NCBI GenBank assembly: GCA_030599405.1
Contig: JAUVOB010000122.1
Span: 1 to 5,750 of the forward strand
Reading direction: 5' to 3'
Length of the DNA stretch: 5,750 bases
DNA from: Chloroflexota bacterium
GTDB lineage: Bacteria; Chloroflexota; Anaerolineae; Promineifilales; Promineifilaceae
Of the stretch, positions 1 through 5,750 are shown one piece after another. The translations under genes were made by a program, and so were the position numbers. A model generated the notes under the pieces. That model did no database searches. It saw only the letters and a list, made by a program, of their open reading frames with translations, and was not told the DNA's origin. The stretch's first letter is position 1, and each line of letters opens with the position of its first letter.

Positions 1-1
1 A

Positions 2-1228
2 TGGCGGAAAGCCCCGTCGGAGATAACACAGGAAGAATCGAGACAGTTCTACCAGCAAGTTACCATGGATTTCGAAGAGCCGCAGCGTGCTATCCACTTT
101 TCCTCTGACGCGCCAATTCATATCCGAGCGCTACTTTACATTCCTGCAACTCGAGAGAAGAGCGTTTTGAATCTTCGCAAGGAATCCGGCCTACAACTCT
201 ATTCGCACAACATACTTATTCAAGAGTATTGCCAGGATTTGTTGCCCCGATGGCTGGGCTTCGTGGAAGGAGTTGTCGACTCTGAGGATCTCCCATTAAA
301 CGTTAGCCGTGAAACGATTCAAAATACACGCATAATCCGCCAGCTCGGTCGGTCGATCCGAAAAAGGGTGTTGCGTGATCTAAAGAACATGGCTGATGAG
401 GATCCAGATTCTTACATGGCATTCTGGAAACAATTCGGTCCATTCTTAAAGGAGGGGTTGTCTATAGATCCCGACTCAAAAGAAGAAATTCTCCCTTTCC
501 TTCGCTTCCATTCCTCGACCGGCAATGGTGGATTGACGACATTGGACGCTTACGTAGAGAGAATGCCAGACTATCAAGAAGAGATTTACTATCTGCTTGG
601 AGACGACCCTGTTTCTGTTACGTTCAGCCCACATCTCGATCCATTTAATACTCGGCAACTAGAGGTCCTCTATTTGTTGGACCCAATAGATCCGTTTATT
701 ACATCGGTGTTAACTGATTTTGAGGGCAAGAATCTAAGAAATATCGCTGATGCGGATCTTGAGTTACCCGGTGATTCTGCTGATGCTGATCTGAATAATT
801 CCGATGAAATTAGTGACACAGTGTTTAATCAGTTTATCGGTCGCTGTGTAACTACATTGGGAGACCGCGTAATCGAGGTCCGCACTTCTAAGGTCCTAAA
901 GGATAATCCTGCCCGTCTTGTCGATCCTGCTGAACAACCTAGTAGCGATTTGCAGCGAGTCTACAAGTACCTTGAGCAGGACTACCAGATTCCCACGAAG
1001 GTCCTTGAGATTAATCGGTCTCACCCATTGATCCAAGATTTAGCGAGGCTCGTTGACCAGGAGCCTGGCAATGACCTGATCAATCTCTCAATCGAGCAGT
1101 TGTTCGAAAACGCCCTGATTATCGATGGTCTGCACCCGAATCCTGCGAGTATCCTACCGCGAGTCCAAAGGATAATGGAGTTGGCAGTTAGGACCATGCC
1201 AGTGGAATTGAATGAAGAAGAAGAGTAA
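2..1228 (+). CDS. htpG: Molecular chaperone HtpG (bacterial Hsp90), 5'-truncated by the window edge
   Basis: This is the C-terminal 408 residues of the cytosolic ATP-dependent chaperone Hsp90/HtpG, a homodimer that remodels client proteins with the DnaK system. The frame is open from base 2. The residues before the first ATG (base 65) already match the family (W-R-K..SEIT..E...FY), so that ATG is internal and not the start. Visible landmarks are the middle-domain LLYIP strand near fragment residues 44-48, the hallmark LPLNVSRE, the FWKQFGPFLKEG segment, and SPHLDPF..RQLEVLYL with IDPF. The C-terminal dimerisation region contains LEIN..HPL and ends in an acidic EEEE tail, where eukaryotic Hsp90 also has an acidic tail. 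Full bacterial HtpG is about 620-650 residues, so the N-terminal GHKL ATPase domain lies off the left edge. A variable acidic linker carries a short ADADL repeat. The gene converges on the SEDS-PBP gene with 12 bases between stops. The identification is firm; promoter and start cannot be seen. Confidence 0.97.
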   Translation, partial: WRKAPSEITQEESRQFYQQVTMDFEEPQRAIHFSSDAPIHIRALLYIPATREKSVLNLRKESGLQLYSHNILIQEYCQDLLPRWLGFVEGVVDSEDLPLNVSRETIQNTRIIRQLGRSIRKRVLRDLKNMADEDPDSYMAFWKQFGPFLKEGLSIDPDSKEEILPFLRFHSSTGNGGLTTLDAYVERMPDYQEEIYYLLGDDPVSVTFSPHLDPFNTRQLEVLYLLDPIDPFITSVLTDFEGKNLRNIADADLELPGDSADADLNNSDEISDTVFNQFIGRCVTTLGDRVIEVRTSKVLKDNPARLVDPAEQPSSDLQRVYKYLEQDYQIPTKVLEINRSHPLIQDLARLVDQEPGNDLINLSIEQLFENALIIDGLHPNPASILPRVQRIMELAVRTMPVELNEEEE

Positions 1229-1240
1229 GCAGAATTATCT

Positions 1241-3952
1241 TTAACTAGTCTCGCCTGAAAGAACCCCTTTGAGAATCGCCCGTCCGGTCTCCTCCGCTGC
1301 AGATAATTCACTGTTCTCTTCGAGGATGACAACGACTGCATAGCGTGGGTCATTAGCAGGTGCCAATCCAAGATACCAGCTATTACTGCTACCTGATGGA
1401 CCTGAAAGAACGACGACCGAGTGCTCAATTACTCCATCTACTACCGCCATCGCTTGCAGGGTCTTCAAAGCAACCTCGGCGGTGAGTACGTTATAGCTGT
1501 CGCTCGAAGGTGGGTGAGGGCGCCAGGCGTCGTTTTCATCCCGGATAGCCTCGACAAGCTTTGGTGGGGTGAACAGTCCGTCGTTGGCAAGGGACGCAAG
1601 TGCCAATACCATCTGTAATGGCGTAACAGCCAGGTTATCCTGTCCGATCAACGCCATCTCCAGATCATCTATCTCAAATTGTTCGTCGGTTCTTTCGCCA
1701 ATGCCCAGTTCGGGGGAGGTTGTCAAATTAAATGATTGATAGATGTCGTAAAGTCCATCAAGATCCAATTCCACCGCCAGCGGCGCCATCGATCCCGGAC
1801 ACCGGAAACTGAGTACCTCGGCCCATGATTGGGGAGTTTCAGTTTCAACGGCACACTGGAGTTCCGATCCGTTGACAGTAACAGTTCTAGCAGCCTCTAC
1901 ATCCAGATCATCGAAATCAATTATTCCCTTCTCCGCTGCCATGGCTAAGACAAAGGGCTGAATCGAAAGTCCTGGTTGGTATTGACCCTGGACCACGCGA
2001 TTGAGCAAGGGACCGCTCTCATCGCTTGTCAAAGCATCGAATTGTTCATCTAGAGTATTCGCGTCAAACGTCGGATGACTGACAAGGGCCCTAATTGCGT
2101 TATCCGGCAGAGACAACAGAACGATAGCGCCTTCATTACCATCTAGAGTCTCGCTGGCGAGCTGCTGCCATGTTGCATCGATCGTAAGGCGCACGTCCTG
2201 CCCTACTTGCTGATTGTGAAGCAAGTCATTGTTCACGAACGAATCCCAGGGATTTTCTTCGCCGCCCCGCAGTATCCCATCCAAGGCGTTCTCAATTCCC
2301 GCCGTTCCATGTTTAAATGAATAGTAGCCTACCGAAGGTCCGCTATAGAGATGGTAGATGCGCCGCGGGTCATCCTCGGATCCCTCTACAGTTTCAGCAA
2401 GTATTTCTCCTCCTGCGTCAAGAATGCTACCCCGTTTGATTCGCCTCTCTGCCTCCACTAATCTCGGATTATCATCTCTCACCAAAATCGCAGAACCTCG
2501 CACAGCCGTCCAATAGACAACCATCAGAAAAACAGATGAGAAGGCGAGAATGGTAATCATACCGATATGTCGCAGTCGGGTTCTCGCCTCTAAAGAAGGC
2601 ACGTTGCCTGAGGATCGCAAAACAAACTCACCTGCGTCGGTCCGATATTTGCCTACCTGTGACGACGACAGATTTAAGAGAAAACCAACCATCAGGAAAC
2701 TCATCAAGAGCGAACTACCGCCATAGCTAATAAATGGCAATGTAATGCCGGTCAGTGGAACAAGGCGCGTTATTCCTCCGAGAATTAGCAAAGATTGGAC
2801 TCCAAGCACGACAGAGATTCCGGCAGCAAGGTACATGCGAAATGAGTTCGTTGATTGGGCTGCTATCCTGAACCCACGGTACGATATCAATGCAAATGAG
2901 ATGACGGCTATCAGGCTTCCGATGAGACCCCATTCCTCGGCGACCGCGGCAAAGGTGAAGTCTGTGTGCACGACGGGCACGTATGTTGGATACCCTTGAC
3001 CGATGCCCTGCCCGACAACGCCACCGGAAGCGAGCGCATAAAGGGATTGGACGATCTGATACCCTTCTTCTCTCGCAGCAGGCCAAGGGTTCCACCAAGA
3101 ATCAATTCGCAGAGCAACGACATCATAAACTAGGTATGCCACAATGCTCGCCACAAGCAATAAAAGTATGCCGCCGGCCACGTACCGCCAATTTCCTGTT
3201 GCCAGATATAGCAAAGTAAGAAAGACGATCAAGAATAGGGCGGCGGCTCCAAGATCTCTCTGCCAGATAAGTAGAACTAGACTGAAACACCACATCGCTA
3301 TCAATGGAGCGATATTTCTGATGGAACCAAATCGGAAGGTCGACAGTCCATGATTATGCAACTGTTCTTGTTCGTCAAAATATCCGGCCAAGAAGACTAT
3401 CATTATTATCTTTAGCAGCTCGGAAGGTTGGAAGTAAACGCGTCCTGGTAGAGGAACCCTCAGCCAGAGCTCCGCGCCAAAACCAGTCGGATTAACACCA
3501 AAAATAAGGGTCGCCGCCAATAATAGCAGGCCAAAAAGAAGCCAAAGATATCGATAGCGTCGAAAATACGAGAGAGTCGGTGGAAGCAATGCTGCGAGAA
3601 GTAGCGCAATTGCACCAAGCACGAGCCAGATGGCTTGTCTATGCAGAAAGGTTGGAACCAGTCTGTCTAATATGACCAGTCCCCATCCACTCAGGAGGGC
3701 TATGATGGGGAGGAGAAATGGATCATGTTGGGGTCGGAAGCGACGTAAAACGATGAAAATGGTGCCAAAAACTCCCGTCCAGACAATTACCGGATATAGA
3801 TGATTCCATGCCAGGTTACCTTCAGCTACCAGACTAAGAGCAATCGCATTAATAAGTACAAAAATCGCTGCAATGAACAAGAGCAGCAATTCACGTAGGG
3901 AGCTCCTTGAGTGCGACTCTCCCAGGATGCGATAGCTCAAATCGGATAGCAT
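1241..3952 (-). CDS. SEDS (RodA/FtsW-type) peptidoglycan glycosyltransferase fused to a degenerate class B PBP transpeptidase domain
   Basis: This 903-residue membrane protein joins two wall-synthesis modules that are usually separate. Residues about 20-430 are a multi-pass SEDS polymerase, the family that links lipid II into glycan strands. It has FQPSELLK (174-181), QRDLG (231-235), GQGIGQG (314-320), HTDF with the catalytic-type Asp331 (329-332), and LPFISYGGSS (405-414). A basic, presumably cytoplasmic linker (about 430-462) leads to one membrane segment (463-481). Next come a PBP pedestal (RRIKRGSILDAGGEILAE, 503-520; HGTAGIENALDGILRG, 548-563) and a transpeptidase fold (VRLTID, 587-592; GQDNLAVTPLQM, 770-781; SWYLGLAPANDPRYAVVV, 858-875). 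The three penicillin-binding motifs are all lost: SxxK is L662-S-I-Q665, SxN is R717-C-P719, and KTG is P852-S-G854. The frame has no break, so the domain appears maintained but inactive. The ATG start lies 26 bases after the MTAP stop, and no good Shine-Dalgarno sits at normal spacing. Whether it serves elongation (RodA) or division (FtsW) is unclear; the PBP half resembles actinobacterial PbpA. Confidence 0.93.
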   Translation of the reverse strand: MLSDLSYRILGESHSRSSLRELLLLFIAAIFVLINAIALSLVAEGNLAWNHLYPVIVWTGVFGTIFIVLRRFRPQHDPFLLPIIALLSGWGLVILDRLVPTFLHRQAIWLVLGAIALLLAALLPPTLSYFRRYRYLWLLFGLLLLAATLIFGVNPTGFGAELWLRVPLPGRVYFQPSELLKIIMIVFLAGYFDEQEQLHNHGLSTFRFGSIRNIAPLIAMWCFSLVLLIWQRDLGAAALFLIVFLTLLYLATGNWRYVAGGILLLLVASIVAYLVYDVVALRIDSWWNPWPAAREEGYQIVQSLYALASGGVVGQGIGQGYPTYVPVVHTDFTFAAVAEEWGLIGSLIAVISFALISYRGFRIAAQSTNSFRMYLAAGISVVLGVQSLLILGGITRLVPLTGITLPFISYGGSSLLMSFLMVGFLLNLSSSQVGKYRTDAGEFVLRSSGNVPSLEARTRLRHIGMITILAFSSVFLMVVYWTAVRGSAILVRDDNPRLVEAERRIKRGSILDAGGEILAETVEGSEDDPRRIYHLYSGPSVGYYSFKHGTAGIENALDGILRGGEENPWDSFVNNDLLHNQQVGQDVRLTIDATWQQLASETLDGNEGAIVLLSLPDNAIRALVSHPTFDANTLDEQFDALTSDESGPLLNRVVQGQYQPGLSIQPFVLAMAAEKGIIDFDDLDVEAARTVTVNGSELQCAVETETPQSWAEVLSFRCPGSMAPLAVELDLDGLYDIYQSFNLTTSPELGIGERTDEQFEIDDLEMALIGQDNLAVTPLQMVLALASLANDGLFTPPKLVEAIRDENDAWRPHPPSSDSYNVLTAEVALKTLQAMAVVDGVIEHSVVVLSGPSGSSNSWYLGLAPANDPRYAVVVILEENSELSAAEETGRAILKGVLSGETS

Positions 3953-3955
3953 AGC

Positions 3956-3970
3956 AAGGTGGGTGACCTT
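3956..3970 (-). promoter_or_regulatory. Small inverted repeat in the MTAP/SEDS-PBP leader, possibly masking a ribosome site
   Basis: In the mRNA sense, AAGGT and ACCTT flank a 5-base loop (CACCC) and end 3 bases before the ATG of the SEDS fusion. AAGGT is the only Shine-Dalgarno-like sequence in the 26-base gap and sits 13 bases from the ATG, farther than normal. Pairing would hide it. The stem is only 5 base pairs, so it could be chance. Translation of the fusion may instead depend on ribosomes finishing the MTAP gene. Confidence 0.25.
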
Positions 3971-3978
3971 CGGGCTAA

Positions 3979-4863
3979 CTAGCTCGTTTCACTGATATAT
4001 CTTCCAATAAAGGGTGACAGCTTCTCCCGGGTATCAGCCGGCACCTTGCTCCAGTCAGAAATGAGCGCGAGTGCCCCCTCCATGGCTCGATGAGCAGCGA
4101 AGTTCCCTTCCCAGTCCATTTTGGCCTCTATAAGACTGCTTATCGCTTTCTGCGCCGTCTCAAGGTTTTCGGCCGATATCTGTATAACTTTCTCCGCGGT
4201 TACGGCGTCCTCCGTCTCATGCCAAACATCGTAATCGGTAACACGTGCCATGCATGTATAGGCTATCTCTGCCTCGGCCGCGAGAAACGCCTCTGGGCTG
4301 GTCGTCATTCCTACCAGGTCCATCCCCCAGCGACGAAACATATGGGATTCCCCTTTTGTACTAAACCGCGGGCCTTCTACAGTGATGTAATTTCCTCCCT
4401 CGTGGGTAATACCGCCAGCATCTGATACCGCGGTTGCCAAAGCCCTACTCAACTCGGGCGAAAAAGGTTCAGGAATACCAACATGGGCTACCAGCCCATC
4501 TCCAAAGAAGGTCAAATCCCGTTTACCCTTGGTAAAGTCAACAAGCTGGTCAGGGATCACGATGTGACCTGGAGCATAATCTTCGCGAAGAGAACCGCAA
4601 GCGCTGACACTTACTATATATCGCACCCCCAATTGTTTCAGGGCGAATATATTGGCCCTATAAGGCACCTCGCTGGGCATGAGGAAATGACCTCGGCCAT
4701 GTCGCGGCAGGAAAGCCACTTTTGTCCCATGGAGTGTGCCCACTGTTACCGTATCCGAGGGATCGCCAAAGGGAGACGTGAGTCGCAGTTCTTCAACATT
4801 TTCCAAGCCTTCCATTCCGTACAACCCACTACCCCCGATAACTGCAATTTCAATATTTTGCAT
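3979..4863 (-). CDS. mtnP: S-methyl-5'-thioadenosine phosphorylase
   Basis: This cytosolic enzyme cleaves 5'-methylthioadenosine with phosphate to adenine and 5-methylthioribose-1-phosphate, feeding adenine and methionine salvage after polyamine synthesis and other S-adenosylmethionine-consuming reactions. At 294 residues it has the usual family length. Motifs match human MTAP in order: the phosphate loop GGSGL (10-14), RHGRGH (54-59), SACGSLRE (87-94), VEGPRF (162-167), GMTTSPE (185-191) and TDYD (209-212). The two Asp of TDYD (D210 and D212) match the pair that binds the 6-amino purine base in MTAP. They argue for adenosine-type substrates rather than the hypoxanthine or guanine nucleosides of ordinary purine nucleoside phosphorylase. 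I chose the ATG at 4861-4863 because a perfect AAGGAG lies 9 bases upstream. The in-frame ATG at 4882-4884 would add seven residues (MAKEYTH) but has only a weak ribosome site and would place AAGGAG inside the gene. The gene is probably cotranscribed with the SEDS fusion downstream. Confidence 0.94.
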   Translation of the reverse strand: MQNIEIAVIGGSGLYGMEGLENVEELRLTSPFGDPSDTVTVGTLHGTKVAFLPRHGRGHFLMPSEVPYRANIFALKQLGVRYIVSVSACGSLREDYAPGHIVIPDQLVDFTKGKRDLTFFGDGLVAHVGIPEPFSPELSRALATAVSDAGGITHEGGNYITVEGPRFSTKGESHMFRRWGMDLVGMTTSPEAFLAAEAEIAYTCMARVTDYDVWHETEDAVTAEKVIQISAENLETAQKAISSLIEAKMDWEGNFAAHRAMEGALALISDWSKVPADTREKLSPFIGRYISETS

Positions 4864-4976
4864 GTGTGTATACTCCTTAGCCATGGTGTACAGGTCTCTT
4901 CGTTAACATCTGCGATATCAATTCGAGGATGGACCAGGAAATCGCTTCATGCAACTACGTTTGTCCCATCCAATGG
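4864..4976 (-). other. Intergenic leader between the coiled-coil gene and MTAP
   Basis: This 113-base gap is the longest non-coding stretch in the window. It contains the MTAP Shine-Dalgarno and, in the longer reading, seven extra MTAP codons. I could not find a convincing -35/-10 pair or a hairpin followed by a T-run. It may hold a promoter for the MTAP/SEDS-PBP pair or be an internal operon spacer. Confidence 0.4.
4873..4878 (-). promoter_or_regulatory. Shine-Dalgarno site that sets the MTAP start
   Basis: The minus-strand sequence AAGGAG is a six-base match to the anti-Shine-Dalgarno of 16S rRNA. It lies 9 bases before the ATG at 4863-4861. It overlaps codons 3-4 of the longer alternative frame starting at 4884, so the shorter protein is the better call. 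Confidence 0.75.
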
Positions 4977-5750
4977 TCATCTATCGGATCCACGGTCTAG
5001 ATGGTGATAATAAGACAGATCGGCTTCTAGCTCATCAATACGCAGCTTCGCGCTAGTCAATTCCGCCTGTAGTTGGTTAACGCTCTCAGGGTCTTTTGCA
5101 GGTTCTTCAGGGGACGGCATTGCCTCCTGCGATATGCTCTCCGCCAACTCCTGCCTCAAGTGTTTACTCTCCTGGGCATGAGTCGCTATTTCTTGCCTCA
5201 ACTGGACTAGTTCGCTTTCGTTCGCTGCTTTCAATACCCTGTACCAGGCTAACTGTTCCAGGCAGGTCGCTGCTTTTAGTTTGTATCTGCGTACCTCGTT
5301 CTCGAATTGAACCTGCTCAGAATCCTTTATCGCCTCAGTCGAAGCCGGGTCATGTCCTGGCGTTTTATCTTCGTATTTTGCATTGGCGTCGCCAATTCCA
5401 TCGGTTCCGATCGATTCCCTCAGTTCCTTCTCCACCTGCTGCCGGAGTTCGCTCTGCCCAATTACCTCCGCAAGTCGCTCGTCGAATGCCAACTCAATTT
5501 CAATTCTCGCCAGCTGAGCCGCTGCCAACTCTGCCTGCAAATGACGAAGGATGAATCGCAGCTGCTCCGGGTTCATCGGAAGCTGGTCCCCGTCGATCGC
5601 GTGCTCCCGGCTGAATTCCGCTGACACGGGCCTTTCACCTGGAGCTGGCACGTCATCGCGAGATATGGCTCCCGAACGAAGAAGCTCAATCGTTCCCTTA
5701 TCTAACGAGATAATCCATCCATAACACTTGCCTCCAGGCTGCAAATGAAA
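4977..5750 (-). CDS. Coiled-coil-rich protein of unknown function, 5' end possibly beyond the window
   Basis: I do not recognise this family. The frame is open to the right edge. The only nearby initiator is a TTG at 5744-5742 (255 residues), but the two in-frame codons before it are sense codons and no upstream region is visible, so the true start may lie outside. Residue numbers here count from that TTG. Residues about 1-50 (KCYGWIISLDKGTIELL...DV..GE.PVSAEF) have an alternating hydrophobic pattern with glycines that loosely recalls a small beta-barrel or OB-like fold. Residues 59-111, 142-205 and 221-248 are charged helices with heptad-like spacing, split by polar, proline-containing linkers (112-141, 206-220). 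The first and last helices share a similar phrase, HLQAELAAAQLARIEIE and QLQAELTSAKLRIDELE. No signal peptide, membrane segment or catalytic motif is seen, so it is likely a cytosolic oligomeric or scaffold-type protein. It ends 113 bases upstream of the MTAP gene on the same strand; cotranscription is possible but not shown. Confidence 0.7.
   Translation of the reverse strand, partial: FHLQPGGKCYGWIISLDKGTIELLRSGAISRDDVPAPGERPVSAEFSREHAIDGDQLPMNPEQLRFILRHLQAELAAAQLARIEIELAFDERLAEVIGQSELRQQVEKELRESIGTDGIGDANAKYEDKTPGHDPASTEAIKDSEQVQFENEVRRYKLKAATCLEQLAWYRVLKAANESELVQLRQEIATHAQESKHLRQELAESISQEAMPSPEEPAKDPESVNQLQAELTSAKLRIDELEADLSYYHHLDRGSDR

Noticed and set aside
65..67. ATG at 65 as the start of htpG
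   Set aside because: The in-frame residues from base 2 to 64 match the HtpG middle domain, so this Met is internal and the gene is cut by the window edge.
1391..1969. A frameshift or pseudogene as the explanation for the missing PBP motifs
   Set aside because: The residues on both sides of each motif stay in register with the family and the frame runs intact to the stop; the differences are substitutions within motifs.
2727..3353. Several short frames on both strands inside the SEDS region
   Set aside because: All overlap codons encoding conserved SEDS motifs in the main frame, and none has a plausible ribosome site with family-like content.
4864..4976. A sigma-70 promoter in the MTAP leader
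   Set aside because: TTGATA and TTGCAT resemble -35 boxes, but no -10 box of reasonable match sits 16-18 bases downstream of either.
4978..5003. Inverted repeat CATCTA...TAGATG around the stop of the coiled-coil gene as a terminator
   Set aside because: The stem is only 6 pairs with a 14-base loop, is AT-containing, and no T-run follows it in the transcript direction.
4483..5007. Plus-strand open frame of 174 codons opposite MTAP
   Set aside because: It lies almost entirely antisense to well-identified MTAP codons and its translation shows no family pattern; treated as a shadow frame.
5096..5624. Two overlapping plus-strand frames opposite the coiled-coil gene
   Set aside because: Both are antisense to the coiled-coil frame, which has coherent helical composition; their Pro/Ser/Arg-rich translations look like shadows of that gene.

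Overview
The window is a compact, roughly 48-50% GC bacterial stretch with about 96% of its bases in four protein-coding genes. No RNA genes, mobile elements, CRISPR arrays or long non-coding regions were seen. The gene set fits a free-living bacterium that makes peptidoglycan. The cell-wall protein looks most like the adjacent RodA/PbpA pair of Actinobacteria and related phyla. Chloroflexota is my best guess for the source, but this is low confidence and rests on motif style and protein architecture, not on a search.

Layout. (1) 2-1228, plus strand: the middle and C-terminal domains of the Hsp90 chaperone HtpG; the N-terminal ATPase domain lies off the left edge. (2) 1241-3952, minus strand: one 903-residue protein joining a SEDS (RodA/FtsW-type) glycosyltransferase to a class B penicillin-binding-protein module. 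It converges on htpG with 12 bases between the stop codons. (3) 3979-4863, minus strand: S-methyl-5'-thioadenosine phosphorylase (MTAP), 26 bases upstream of the SEDS fusion and probably cotranscribed with it. (4) 4977-5750, minus strand: a coiled-coil-rich protein of unknown function, whose 5' end may lie beyond the right edge.

The main discovery candidate is the fusion protein. Its SEDS half keeps the family signatures, including the Asp of the HTDF motif needed for glycan polymerisation. Its transpeptidase half keeps the fold-level landmarks but has lost all three penicillin-binding active-site motifs: SxxK reads L-S-I-Q, SxN reads R-C-P, and KTG reads P-S-G. The reading frame is otherwise clean. 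This suggests a polymerase permanently tethered to a catalytically dead pseudo-transpeptidase that may act as a structural or regulatory subunit. The polymer made by the SEDS half would then have to be crosslinked by another enzyme.

The other genes are housekeeping: HtpG for protein folding, and MTAP for recycling the methylthioadenosine left by polyamine synthesis and other S-adenosylmethionine-using reactions. Nothing in the sequence ties them functionally to the wall enzyme beyond gene order.
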